Assembly: GCA_963682175.1 (NCBI GenBank)
Contig: OY821772.1
Coordinates: forward strand, 18,964,743 to 19,028,742
Reading direction: 5' to 3'
DNA: 64,000 bases
Source of the DNA: Triglochin maritima
Taxonomy: Eukaryota; Streptophyta; Magnoliopsida; Alismatales; Juncaginaceae
Part shown: positions 22,655-34,306 of the stretch, piece by piece
Position numbering within the stretch: position 1 is the stretch's first letter
Layout: each line of letters opens with the position of its first letter
The notes under the pieces: model-generated
Seen by the model: only the letters and a program-made list of their open reading frames with translations
Told to the model about the DNA's origin: nothing
The model's database searches: none
Program-made: the position numbers and the translations under genes

Positions 22655-24995
22655 ATGGCTGGACTGCTTGGTTCCACTCAGGCTGTGCTCGAAGGCAGCC
22701 TCCAGATCGGCGGCAGTACCCGTCTTGCCGGTATTGGAGGTATCAAGGTTGCTGGTGCCAGGAATGGCATTACCGCAATTCGAGCCCAATCACAAACTGA
22801 GAGTGCTGTTGTGGTCCAGAATAGCAGCCGACGTGCGGTGCTTGGGCTCGTGGCCACGTCGTTAGCTGCTGGGTCGTTCGTGCAAGCTGTGCTGGCTGAA
22901 GCCCGGCCAATTAAGCTCGGCCCACCACCACCACCTTCAGGCGGATTATGTGAGCCCTCAGACTTCCAGTTTTAGCACAATTTTTCTTCTTCTGTTGTTG
23001 TCTACTTAGCAGTAACAGTTGAGTTTGATTGATCAGGTAATACCTGTGCCATTTTACACCACTTGAAAGGTTAGAGTAAGAAATAATGGATGTGTTGAGC
23101 TAAATCTTGGTTCATGAATATGAAGTTCACAACTTAAATCTAGATAATCGTGGAATTTGATTAGCGTGAAGAAATGCTTATTGAAAAAATCAGTGTAAAA
23201 AAATGTATACCTGATTTCTGCCAACATTCTCTTAAATTGGCTTTAATTCATCTACTTTTGCCCGTTTATCTGTATGATAATGATAACTTGCGAATATACT
23301 CTCATTAATTTGAGTTTGCACTTACTCTGAAATTCAATCAAACAATAATTTAATTCAACAAAGTTCTAACTTGAAATTCCGTTTGTGTTGCGAACTTTTA
23401 CTAAAGTAGTGCAGCCAATGACAGTGAGCTGATTCATATTGGGATATAAATGTATACAACTAACTAGCAGCTACACATTTAATAAGTAATAACTGTAATA
23501 TGTAAAGGAAAATAGAAATGTCTTAAATTACAGAATTGTAAATTGTCTTTAATTACACTCTTGAAAATAGTAATAAAAATAAAGAATAGTATGAGTGTAT
23601 TTGTGTGGACATAATTAGTATATAAGTATTAGAAATATGATTATGAATATACGTATGTTAAAATAAGGACATTCAAAGTCGCACTGAATTTTTTTCACAT
23701 GCTATTGTATTTCTTACACCAATGTGGTCAGGTTCTTGGATTTCTCACATTCACAAGCATCTTGATTCATGTTACAATTAATAAAATCATTTTACAAAGG
23801 CATACCTTTTTTTCTGATTCTGCGTGAAATTCATGAAAATTATCGACCATAAAGGTAGATGATTCATAAATTCGGGTTTCCTTGTAGCCGGAACCAAGAA
23901 CTCCGACGAGGCCAGGGACCTCGACCTCGACCTGAAGAAACGCTTCTACCTTCAGCCCCTACCACCTGCACAGGCTGCTGCAAGGGCCAAAGAATCAGCG
24001 AGCGAAATCTTGAAGGTGAAGGAGCTCATTGACAAGAAACAATGGCCTTACGTCCAGAATGACCTCCGATCAAAGGCGGAGTACCTTCGCTATGATCTCA
24101 ACACCATCATCTCATCCAAACCTAAGGATGAGAAGAAGGAGCTCAAGGAACTTACTAAAGCTCTCTTCGACAGTATTAACGACGTAAGTTGAACTATAAT
24201 GTTCAGTAATGTTTGGCAAAACCACAATTATTATATTACTCAGCGATCAATTAAAAAACTAGTGATAAATATATATAAAAAATCATGCCATTACACTACT
24301 ACAGAAAATGGAATATACGTCGGATATAAGTACTCCCCAATCCGACGTCTATGTGTGCGTCGTCTAGGGCGAATTTCTTATTTAGATATCCAATTATAGT
24401 TGAAAATTCATTTTTTACCATAAGTTGAGGAATCATTTTAGCACCAAAACTGCGAAGCTTTGATGCTTTGAACTGTAAAATACGTTAAATGGTTCACACT
24501 CGATGATTACTTTGTAAGCATGAATCATGAAACTCATTATGAGTACCTCCTACTAAAATTCTATCTGAATATAATTGTGTTAGATATATTCTCCGTCAAA
24601 GAGTGTTTTGGATTTTAATATTTTGCAAATGTGAACTATAGTTTACCATGATATACACTTCAACGAGCACTAACTAAATGTAGTCAATTTAGGAAATCTT
24701 GTTTTTACTTAGCTCAAGAATAAAAATTACAGAACCTTAACCATCTTTCACTTTCAAGATATAATTTACAGTGAACCCAAACGTCTCAGTACGATTACAG
24801 TTTCTAGTTTGATCCTATGATTGCAAATGATAAACTTGAATAGGAACAACTAAGTATATCCATTTTGACACGTTTTATTTTCTTCTGAATTTTCAGCTGG
24901 ATTATGCTGCAAAGATCAAGAGCACATCGCAAGCTGAGAAGTGTTACACAGCGTCCAAATCAGCCATCGACAGTGTGCTTTCCAAGCTAGGCTAG
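22655..24995 (+). CDS. psbQ: Photosystem II oxygen-evolving enhancer protein 3 (PsbQ), three exons
   Basis: PsbQ is an extrinsic thylakoid-lumen subunit that stabilises the oxygen-evolving Mn4CaO5 cluster and Ca/Cl retention in photosystem II. Exons: 22655-22949, 23888-24183, 24897-24995, joined by GT-AG introns (22950-23887, 24184-24896). They give 690 coding bases, 229 residues, within the usual 220-235. Start: the ATG at 22655 has an in-frame TGA at 22634-22636 upstream, so nothing earlier is possible. Residues 1 to about 50 form a stroma-targeting peptide with the typical [10 protein letters not shown] motif. Residues 59-80 are a twin-arginine lumen signal ([17 protein letters not shown]...) ending VLA, with predicted cleavage before E82. 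The mature protein starts [16 protein letters not shown] and contains the four-helix-bundle signatures [14 protein letters not shown] and DYAAKIKS, ending VLSKLG. The frame is intact with no internal stop, so it is probably functional. It is the only host gene seen in 64 kb. Confidence 0.96.
24294..24375. mobile_element. Possible CACTA transposon end inside psbQ intron 2
   Basis: CACTACTACAGAAAATGG at 24294 matches the terminal style of plant CACTA (EnSpm) elements. It is followed by subterminal GTCGGAT/ATCCGACG repeats typical of that superfamily. It is preceded by TTA, a possible 3-bp target duplication. I found no matching inverted end in the intron, so it is a remnant or a chance match. 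Confidence 0.4.
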
Positions 24996-25714
24996 AGATT
25001 CGAGAGCAATTCGATGTTTATTACTTGCCATAACTATCTCCGATCTTGTTTTTATGAAACTATATATATTTGTCTTATTTCATCCAGTGGGTTTGTTGTT
25101 CGAAAGACGAAACCTCGTCTCTGAACGTTAGCTAATTTTCTGTAATTCTAAATAATTGTCGAACCCAGCCTTAGCTTTCACTTGTCGGCTAAGCATGGAT
25201 CGAAACTCAATCGGTTAATACTTTTAAAGAAAAGGTTGATTGGTAATTCTATAAACCGAAAGGCAACTTCACAAAGGGGAGGCAAATACAACTTCTGGAT
25301 TTGGATTTTTTGTGAATCACATATCAATAACCTTGCTTGAGCACTTGGTGTAGGTATGTAATTATAAAACAAGCAGTGAAAGTGTGAGCAAGGTTGTGGT
25401 GAGAGCTTCTACAGAATGAGAGATTGATCAAGAGTACAAATAAAACCTCATACGTCATTTTGAAACATTTAATGTGAGAATCCAAACCTTAATTAGGGAT
25501 TAATCAAGGTTAAGGTTGGCTAATTGGGTTTGATGAGTGAGGTGGAAGGAATGGATGAGGTGTACAGTTGTGGAAGAGGTGGGTTGAGAATTGAGTTGTA
25601 AGAGTATATATACTCTTTTCCTCTCTTTCTTCTCACTTTCTCTTATCTCTCTCTCTCTTGCAAATGGATCCTGGAGAATAGGAAGAAGAGGGGAAAATTT
25701 GAGTGGTGGAAGAA
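24996..25714. other. psbQ 3' region and spacer up to element F1
   Basis: Contains the psbQ 3' untranslated region with T-rich 'tttgtcttatttcatc' near 25070. The rest is unassigned; no other gene is supported. CT-rich runs occur at about 25615-25660. Confidence 0.5.
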
Positions 25715-27080
25715 TGTTGAACGTTTTATTTAAACCGCAAGTGCACGGCCGCGATGAAACGGTGGCAAGTACGGGTCGTCCTCAGGGAGGTGAGCAACCT
25801 CTTATTTATCAGAAATCAAGTGACAAAAATTGGGAGAGAAAGATTGATTATGCTACTCTACACAAAACTACGCTAAGAAGTATGAAATGTGAACGAAAGA
25901 AACAAACAATGAAATGACAACTAAGCTAAGAACAAAAGAAGAATGCTGGAATACAGATATGGGAAAACCCCTAAGGGGTGGAGTGAGTGCACACAAAGAA
26001 AGAGGTGGGTGTTGAACACATTATTTAAGCACAAATTAAGGTGGTGTTATCATGCATAGGAAGTGTCTAAATGTTGTGGCAAAACCTATCAATCTATTCA
26101 CCAACTTAGTTGATTAACATTTACATATGCAAGATGTTTATTTGAGAACTTAAAAAGCATGAGAAGTGTCTAATCATTTTGGCAAAACTCATCAAGTTAT
26201 AAATTCTATCCTAAACAAACAAGCATACATTCATGTTTTATCAACACATTGGAAATAAAGCATTCAATCCATTCTCATTTGCATGTATGTACATCTACTC
26301 CACCCCCAAAGGGGATGGAACTACTCACTAAACATTACACTAATTATTAAACTAAACAAAGAAAGCATATTAACTAAGTTAATAAAACTAATGAAATGAG
26401 ATTAAGCAAAGCAAAACAACAAACATAAAACAAACAACATAATAAAGAAAACTTGTATTAAAATGACTCACATTAAAAGTAGCATCCTCCTACTTTAGTA
26501 TGTGCTTCAAGGTCTCACTTCTAGTAGGAAGAATAGCCACTTAAAATATGGAGTGATTACTATGGAAGGTGAAGAGTTCTATTTATAGCTAGAGAAAAAG
26601 ATAATCCGGGACAATCCCCCGATGTGGGACTAAACCAATACCAAAAATACGCTAAACAAACATTAATACAAGTCCAGGAGAAATCTTGGCGGATCTGGGC
26701 TGATCCAGACCACCAATTGGCGGTCTAAAAAGGCCGCATCCAGTTGAATCTTGTTCTGGGCTTTGCTTGGTGTATTTGGTGGTCTTAGATGCATCTACTT
26801 CGTTTATTGGAGCTCCGACCCGAATCGAATTGGTAAAATACTCCCCATGATGGTGTGGAGTATTCTGTTTTGCTCTTAGGTCCTTCTGTCTTACATTCAA
26901 GTCTTTCTCCCTTGCATCTTGGTCCCTAGATCTCACAATTCAGTCCTTTTTCCCAGCTTTTGGGTTCTTTTATGCTTCATCTCTTCAAACCTATTTATTC
27001 CTGAAAACTAAACATAAAACTCGTAACATAGCATTGTTTAGGTGAAAGATAATGGATATAATATGAAATGATGTCAATAA
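25715..27080 (-). repeat. 3' LTR of F1
   Basis: The left end TGTTGAACGTTTTATTTAAA corresponds to TGATTGATCGTTTTATTTAA in F2. The right end '...gatgtcaataa' corresponds to the usual 'gatgtcaatca'. It contains TATAAATA on the minus strand (26580-26587), the CCACCCCC hairpin (26299-26319) and an ACCACCAATTGGCGGT palindrome near 26714. Confidence 0.8.
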
Positions 27081-27098
27081 AATACCCCCACACCTAAC
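27081..27098 (-). other. Polypurine tract of F1
   Basis: On the minus strand the sequence AGGTGTGGGGGTATT immediately precedes the LTR. F2 has the same tract at 60009-60026. This form is common in non-chromovirus plant gypsy elements. Confidence 0.75.
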
Positions 27099-29102
27099 TT
27101 TTGATAGTCCCGAGCAAAACAAAGAAAGAGAAGAGCATACGAAAACAAGAAATCCTAACTCACTTTCGTACGAATCACGGTTGCACTTAGCACGTGCAAC
27201 AAGCCGTTAAAGTGCACGTGCAACAAGTTGTTAAACCTCCTTGTCGCCAAGGAGGAGGAGTGTTGTCTCCTGGGGGTTTTCAGTGAATACACCCACAAAA
27301 TCCGAACAAGATGCATTAATCAATCTAGCCACACGACTTGTTGGACTTATTTTGTCGATCATGGGATGCAGTAATACTACGGGTCGACTCTATATATGTA
27401 ATCGGTCCACACACCTAGCCTAATGAGTTATTCGTGAAAGTTAGTTAAGGACTTAAGTGAAAGACATGGGCAACCTTAACTTCTGAATGTGATACAATGT
27501 GTAAAGTCCATTTTGGTTCTGATTTGACTTTTTTCTTCTTCTTTAGAGCATTTTATTGGTTGGTGTTTGATTCTCCCAAGGTCAGGTTTCGTGCATCATT
27601 GCCTATGAGGACTTACACTATCACGTACACCTTCCCCTAAATCTCCACATAGGGCGATCCCTACCACCCGTGTAACAGGAGTTCGGTCGGTGCATCCCAA
27701 GTCAGTTGACTCGAAAGCACCAGGCACAAAGTCCCCTCATACCTATTTTCCCGAGTGATAGGAGCCGTGCGAGAAGAGAGAACACCACTTATTTATTTAT
27801 CTACATGGGAACCAAAACCCCTACACTTAAGTTTCACAAAAAGAGATTAAGGGCCCTTGACCACGACAAACTTCCTTATACTAAAAGACACGAATTATTT
27901 GACTCACTAGGTTCAGGGTGGACTTCTTTAAATGTTTGAGTGCTGAAACCCTATGATTACACGCCCCCCGAGGGAAAACCGGGGTGCATCCTAACGACTC
28001 TATAAGACCTAAAGCCAGTAAACTAGATATCCTAATGCATCAAGTTCAAAACAATTTTGGGAGCTTTTCTTTTTACTTTGTCTCTCAACGGTTTTGCACA
28101 TGCTAAACACTCACAAAACCTACAAAAACAGGAGAGAAAGAATGACTTAGGAGAGAAGGGAAGAAGTCCTTATGCTACGGCGGATGAGTACAGGTAGAAG
28201 CACACAAGCAAACAAAGCTCAAGCAATCCTAAGGTCGCTATAGGTCCTTACAGCTAGACGACGCCTAATTGCGAGGTCACACGGCCTCAACACGCCTCAC
28301 CTCCCTACGACGAGGACCACAAAGCCCAGCAAGTGAGCCAAGATCTGGGGATCTCGTCTCTCCTACTATCGACAAAGTGGGCAACGCCGATCAGGTCATG
28401 ACGGTCGGGACCAGATCACTCTCCTAATGCGTCCGAATTCCTTAAGGCCAATGTCTACTTGATTTTAAAATTAGGCTCTTGATTAGTGTGGTTTTTGGGG
28501 CGAAGGAAAGGGTGATGAAATCCCCCACCTTATCTTTTATGGGACAACCCCTCCTTAGTAGCGTTTTGGAGTCTTAATCTAGCAATCAACTCTCCAAACA
28601 AACGCTCAACTCACACTTGTTTCAATGCACTTCCTACTAACTAATGCATGTTCATACGAAATGCATGAATGAGAGTAGAAGGTGCGTACCTCACGCCAGC
28701 TCTCAGCAACAGAAAATAAAGCTAAGATAAAAGACAATCCAAATGCCTAAGTCACATACATGATGCATGACCTAAACAACAAGAATGCATAATCTTTTTC
28801 TTTTAGTTTTAGGGTCCAAGTTGCTTAAAAGAGGTTTGATAATTGATCTGGGGACAAACTATAAGTCAAGACATGCCAAATCGAGTCCCAGATCACTATA
28901 TCATATAAAGAAATACTCCACAGAAATTTAGAGGTGAAATGAAACAACCAAACCGCCAGTTGGCGGTCTTCTTCTCTCAGACCGCCTCCAAAATTCACCA
29001 GATGCTTCCCCTTCTCAATGTGAGTCTCCTTAAACAAAGAAAACTACAATGACAAAAATTAAATCCACTCGAATCGTCCAAACAAGAGTCTGGACTGGCA
29101 CC
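27099..29102 (-). other. F1 internal region, non-coding
   Basis: The left half (to about 28130) matches the F2 interior 60027-61030, including the shared blocks 'gttcggtcggtgcatcccaa' and 'ggtgcatcctaacgactc'. The right half (about 28130-29100) matches the reverse complement of the G leader at 54946-55853, including 'actatcgacaaagtgggcaac'. No open protein of recognisable type. A gag-pol block is missing between the halves. Confidence 0.7.
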
Positions 29103-29117
29103 TCCCCGGCAACGGCG
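29103..29117 (-). other. Primer-binding site of F1 (tRNA-Asp type)
   Basis: On the minus strand, CGCCGTTGCCGGGGA matches the TGGCGCCGTTGCCGGGGA site complementary to the tRNA-Asp 3' end used by many plant gypsy elements. The first TGG is missing, apparently lost with the end of the LTR. Confidence 0.75.
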
Positions 29118-30462
29118 CGATGAAGCGGTGGCAAGTACGGGTCGTCCTCAGGGAGGTGAGCAGCATCTTGTTTATCAGAAATCAAGTGGCAAAAATTGGG
29201 GGAGAAAGATTGATTGTGCTACTCTACACTAAACTACGCTAAGAAGTACGAAATGCGAACGAAACAAACAAACAATGAAATGACAACTAAGCAAAGACCA
29301 AAAGAAGAATGCTGGAATCCAGATATGGGAAAACCCCTAAGGGGTGGAGTGAGTGCACACAAGCAAAGAGGTGGGTGTTGATTACATTCTTTAAGCACAA
29401 ATTAAGGTGATGTTATCATGCATAGGAAGTGTCTAAATGTTGTGGCAAAACCTATCAATCTATTCACCAACTTAGTTGATTAACATTTACATATGCAAGA
29501 TGTTTATTTCAGAACCTAAACATTTGTGAGAGGTGTCTAATCATTTTGGCAAAACTCATCAAGTTATAAATTCTATCCTAAACAAGCAAGCATACATTCA
29601 TGTTTTATCAACACATTGGAAATAAAGCATTCAATCCATTCTCATTTGCATGTATGTACACCTACTCCACCCCCCAAAGGGGATGGAACTACTCACTAAA
29701 CATTACACTAATTATTAAACTAAACAAAGAAAGCATATTAACTAAGCTAATAAAACTAATGAAATGAGATTAAGCAAAGCAAAACAACAAACATAAAACA
29801 AACAACATAATAAAGAAAACTTGTATTAAAATGACTCATATTAAAAGTAGCATCCTCCTACTTTAGTGTGTGCTTAAAGGCCTCACTTCTAGTAGGAAGA
29901 ATAGCCACTTAAAATATGGAGTGATTACAATGGAAGGTGAAGAGTTCTATTTATAGCTAGAGAAAAAGCTAATCCGGGACAATCCCCCGATCTGGGACTA
30001 AACCAATACCCAAAATACGCTAAACAAACATTAATACAAGTCCATGAGAAATCTTGGCGGATTTGGGCTGATCCAGACCGCCAATTGGCGGTCTAAAAAG
30101 GCCGGATCCAGTTGAATCTTGTTCTGGGCTTTGCTTGGTGTATTTGGTGGTCTTGGATTTATCTACTTCGTTTATTGGAGCTCCGACCCGAATCGAATTG
30201 GTAAAATACTCCCCATGATGGTGTGGAGTATTTTGTTTTGCTCTTAGGTCCTTCTGTCTTACATTCAGGTCCTTCTCTCTTGCATCTTGGTCCCTAGATC
30301 TCACAATTCAGTCCTTTTTCCCAGCTTTTGGGTTCTTTTATGCTTCATCTCTTCAAACCTATTTATTCCTGAAAAGTAAACATAAAACTCGTAACATAGC
30401 ATTGTTTAGGTGAAAGATAATGGATATAAGATACAAATATAAGTATGAAATGATGTCAATCA
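29118..30462 (-). repeat. 5' LTR of F1
   Basis: Aligns to 25752-27080, with TATA box at 29948-29955, hairpin at 29666-29687 and a 20-bp perfect palindrome at 30075-30094 (core GACCGCCAATTGGCGGTC). Both LTRs keep an identical-length 94-codon frame on the minus strand (26652-26936, 30020-30304). Confidence 0.8.
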
Positions 30463-30840
30463 AAGACGTTGATGTTATTGATGAGAAGAGGAGTTTGATA
30501 AAAGGAAGAAGAGTGAATGTGTGAGAAGTAATGAAGTGAGAGTTTTCGTTGAGTGTTGATTTCAGAGAAAAATGGTGCTGAGTAGGAGTTGTAAAGAAGT
30601 GGAAAGTAATCACGGGTAGAGAAGAAGGAAGAGAAGGTGGAAGAAGACTTGAGTTCGTCATTTCGCGGGAATATGAAGAATCGAAGAGGTGATCGTCATC
30701 ATCGATTGGAGCTTCGTCGATCATCAAAAAGGTATATCAAGTTCAATTAGATGTTCACATGAGATGTGTGAAAGGTTGGAGGCGTTGTCAGAGGTCGGCG
30801 ACCTCGTCGATGCTAAGGTGCAGCAAGGTTGCTGCATTGG

Positions 30841-31460
30841 AACGGTCGACCGATTGTGGTATTGGTCGACCGGTCATAATGTAAAAGTGCGATTTTAACC
30901 CACACCAGTCGAATGATGTCTTTTGGCGGTCAACTGGTAATGCCTGATTTTGCAGGAAGAAGAAGTTGTTATTTTTCGGTCAAACGGGCCTCCCTTGTCG
31001 TTCGACCAATTGTAACAGTAGTGAGTCAATTGGGGGCTTAGACCTTCTAAACGGTCGACCGCCTTATGATCAGTTCGACCAATTGCACTGTAGAAAGTCG
31101 GTTGAGGGCCTAGACCTTCTAAACGGTTGACCTCCGTAAGATTTTGTTCGACTGATTACTTGTGAACTTAAATATGGTTCAACCTGTTCGTATGTAGTTC
31201 GATTGGTGATGACTTAGAGAAAACATAGCAAGTCCCTAATATTTTCGGTCGACTGTGTCCCCTTTGCTGTTCGACCATTGGGATACTTATTTTAATGATA
31301 TTTGTAGCATAGACCTTCCAAACAGTCGAACGCTAGTAGACTTTTGTTCGACCATTTCTGATGTTGTTTGGTTCGACCGATGGTTTCTGGTTCAAACCAA
31401 TTACCGGTATTACCGACCAACCGGTTAACCGAATGACATTTTTCGATCGACCAATTGTGC
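30841..31460. promoter_or_regulatory. GGTCGACC palindrome cluster in H
   Basis: At least ten perfect or near-perfect GGTCGACC/GGTTGACC/GTTCGACC sites with irregular spacing and unique spacers. A regulatory role is conjecture from the similar clusters in other LTRs of this window. Confidence 0.4.
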
Positions 31461-31649
31461 ACAGGATTGCATTGTGTGTTTATGAGCGTGTTGGCGTGTG
31501 AGTTACTTTTATAACTTTATGTTTGGATGACATATGCATTGAAACCCTTTGTAGTAGACCTGTGAGATCGTAGATCCCTATGTATTGCATTGCATGGTAC
31601 CCAACTCTTGCGAGCTGGATGTCCGCCTGGACTCAGGCCGACGGAAAAG

Positions 31650-31812
31650 GTAGTACAACTTGTGTGAGCAGCTCCTGGGGTAGTACAACTTGTGTGAGAA
31701 GCCCATGTCTTCAGCATTGAGTGCGCAACAGTATTACAACTTGTGTTAGCAGTCGTTGTCGCTTGAGTGAATATCGGTATTATAGCTTGTGTGAGCAGCC
31801 GATGTTTACAGG
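31650..31812 (+). repeat. Four tandem units with ACAACTTGTGTGAGCAGC core
   Basis: Units start at about 31650, 31680, 31731 and 31777, with lengths 30, 51, 46 and 36. Each opens with GTAGTACAACTTGTGTGAG or a close variant; later units gained unrelated tails. Confidence 0.7.
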
Positions 31813-32386
31813 TGGTGTGAACAACCCCTGTTCCAGCCTATGTGGCGGCGGTGATGTTTGTGGACCGTGCAACATGTGTGGCGGTGGTGTTTCTGTAATG
31901 CTGAAGTATGCGTGATCCTCATCGAACCCTCATAATAGTATAGTTGCGAGTGGAGGTGTGTCGTGTACTCTCCGTAAGACTGTGTGTGCCTGTGGAGGTT
32001 CCCTAGGGGAACCCGTTATTATTGTTGGTTGGACAGATGTCCTATGGTACCCTGTATAGGGAAGATTTACATTGCAATATTGCATGCCATGATTAACTAG
32101 TATCATAAGATCATTTCACTATACATAGTATGCATATAGGTGGACTTGGTATACGGGGTTTCCTTATGGAAACTCAGGCATTGTTGCACGTTGTTTTTCA
32201 GGCCATAGCGGTTTGAGTGGGTGGTGACTGAGGGCGACTGTATCTGGGGCCGAATCCTCTAGTCTTTTTGAGGTTTTTATGATTACATGTATCTTTGATG
32301 TTGTTTTTTGATGTAAACATACGTTTAACAACTCTTGTATATAGTGCATCTTAGATGTATATTATCAGTAGTGTTCCCTGTGATCT

Positions 32387-32829
32387 TGTAACGTCCTCAA
32401 ATAGTGGAAAATGTAAAATTTTAAAACATACAATCAACTCAAGGACATTACGTCCAGAAATAGAAAATCAGGTGCACCAACATATAATATATATATGTAT
32501 CTGAGTTTACAAAAGGGTGATTACATCAAAAGATCATAAAGGAAATGTACAAGTAATCACGACCACCTCCAAAATGGGGAAAGCAGGATCCGGTCCCGAG
32601 AGCTCTCTTCCGCAGTCACCATCCCCTACTGCCGATCACGGCTTGAAATGCAAACATAAAACTATGCCTGAGATTCCATATGGAAACCCCATAAGCCAAA
32701 ACCTAAACATATAAATAAAACAACACTAACAATAACTGCAATTAGGCATAAGCCCAACAACTGTAAAAACACCACATTTGCATCTATCACCGTAGCCACG
32801 ATTTTTCCTCTATCACTGGAGCACAATTT
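32387..32829 (+). repeat. TGTAACG-type LTR fragment K, left part
   Basis: Begins TGTAACGTCCTCAAATAG, like the start of J2 at 34540. Its end (32784-32829) contains two units of a 26-bp array that continues at 34313 beyond the E insertion. No gene is seen. Confidence 0.45.
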
Positions 32830-34306
32830 TGTTGGATTTTTGGCATTAATCTAAGTTTTGATGATTTAATCAACCTAATCTTAATTATAATCAATGTAGA
32901 GTAGCACACATTATGCATGACATATATATTATATTGTGCTAACTTCTACAGGTGATCAAGACTCAAGGAAGAAAGGAAATCAAGTCAAGACATGTAATAA
33001 AGCTCATTTGAAGACATGTAATCTTGATTTATTTTGAGTCTTAGGAACTATGTGTACTTGAGCATACTTGAGCTAAAAACTAATCAAACACACACTAGGT
33101 TTCCTATAGAAGTCACACACAAAATTTCACAACAATTAGACTTCAATAGATCACCTAAACTATGATCGGAGAACACTTAAACCAAACCTGAACTGCCAGT
33201 GCCAAATCGGTCGACCGGAACGAGTTCTTCGTTCGACCGATTGGGTATGTTAATACTGTTAGCCTAAGTGTTGAACCGGTTGACCATTGAAAGCCTTTTG
33301 ATCGACCGTCTACACGTCCCAAAGTCCCAAATTTACCAGACTTTCGGTCGACCGATATTTACCTAGCGGTCGACCGATCAAACAATCTTTAGTCTCCCTG
33401 AACACTCTGGATGTTTTCGGTTGAACGTCTCTTAGACCTTGGTCGACCGAAACTCATTTTCTCCTTGAAACCAGAAATGCCTGGAAGTTTCCGGTCGAAC
33501 AGACATTTTCTTTAGTTCGACTGATCCATCCTTTACCAGACCAAAACCCCTAGAACGGTCGACCGATCCCCAATCTAATTCGACCATTCACTTAAGTGAA
33601 CTTAAGTTATAGCCAGATTTGACCAACCGGTCGACCTGTATGCTCGATTTGGTCGACCGATTTTGTTCTGAAATGTGACATGCATTTCACCGTTTTGTTT
33701 TCTTACACAACAACATCCTATACTTGTCCCAACAGCTATAACCGACTTAGAGCTTATAAATAGAGGTTGCCCAACCTTGTTTAGATAACTCTCCTACTAC
33801 TATTTGTCCTATACACTAGAGAGAAACTCCCAAGCTTTGAAATCCCCATTCCTACACTCTAAGCCTAAATTCCAGACCTTTGATCATAGCCAAATCATAC
33901 TAAAAGTGTGCCCAAGATTTAGAGAGTGTTGTCCCACTCATTTTTCTTCAAGAATCAAGGATTTCGGTGAAAGCCCGAAGTATCCCTCTCGGATTGTGAG
34001 AGGAAGAAAATCAAGCTAGCGAGGGTTGTTCGCGGAGCTTGTGTTGTAAAGGCTCAATCTCGACTCGGAACGAGATTGATAGTGAAGACGTTAGCGGAAC
34101 TCGAGGAAGATCGAGCGGAGCTTGCAAGAGAGGAAGTTGGCGGGAGGCCGAACCTATATAAAAATCTTCCAGTGTCTTCTTGTGGTTTGCTGAATTTTCT
34201 GTTTCTACTTGTTTTGTTTTGTTTAATTCGGTTGTGCATCTATTGCTTGAACAAGTAGTTAATTAACCCTAAAATTGATTAGAACTAAGTCATTCACGAT
34301 CCTACA
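32830..34306 (+). mobile_element. Solo LTR of TGTTGG-type (E family), about 1.48 kb
   Basis: Starts TGTTGGATTTTTGGC and ends ATCCTACA with no internal domain beside it. It sits inside a 26-bp tandem array: left flank 'aattt', right flank 'agctt' followed by 'ttcctctatcac', consistent with a decayed 5-bp duplication. U3 carries the GGTCGACC cluster (about 33205-33660), then TATAAATA at 33755-33762. The family is likely Ty1/copia from its start sequence, not proven. Confidence 0.6.
33205..33660 (+). promoter_or_regulatory. GGTCGACC palindrome cluster in E-type U3
   Basis: Sites such as GGTCGACCG, TTCGGTCGACCGA and CGGTCGACCGAT repeat every 20-60 bp and end about 95 bp before the TATA box at 33755. 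The same arrangement is present in the minus-strand copy at 3120-3680. Confidence 0.55.

Larger units (their letters stand above)
25715..30462 (-). mobile_element. Non-autonomous gypsy-related LTR element F1 (4.7 kb, no coding)
   Basis: Direct repeats of about 1.35 kb (25715-27080 and 29118-30462) flank about 2.04 kb of non-coding interior. On the minus strand it has a tRNA-Asp-type primer site next to the right LTR and a purine tract next to the left LTR, so transcription would run right to left. Flanks AAGAA (25710-25714) and AAGAC (30463-30467) are a probable target duplication with one change. The interior shares a leader with remnant G (54946-55853) but lacks gag and pol: a LARD-like deletion derivative (inference). 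The right LTR lacks about 40 bp at its interior end, where 'ggcaacggcg' joins 'cgatgaagc'. Confidence 0.8.
30463..32386 (+). repeat. LTR-like fragment H with palindrome cluster and tandem motif
   Basis: About 30464-30840 resembles the reverse complement of 40140-40645. From 30841 to about 31460 there is a dense run of GGTCGACC-type sites, for example CGGTCGACCG at 30843. Four diverged tandem units follow at 31650-31812. The fragment ends where a TGTAACG-type LTR start appears at 32387. No gene is supported. Confidence 0.45.

Noticed and set aside
24199..24399. Short frame in psbQ intron 2
   Set aside because: Lies wholly within the intron and overlaps the CACTA-like remnant; no family resemblance.
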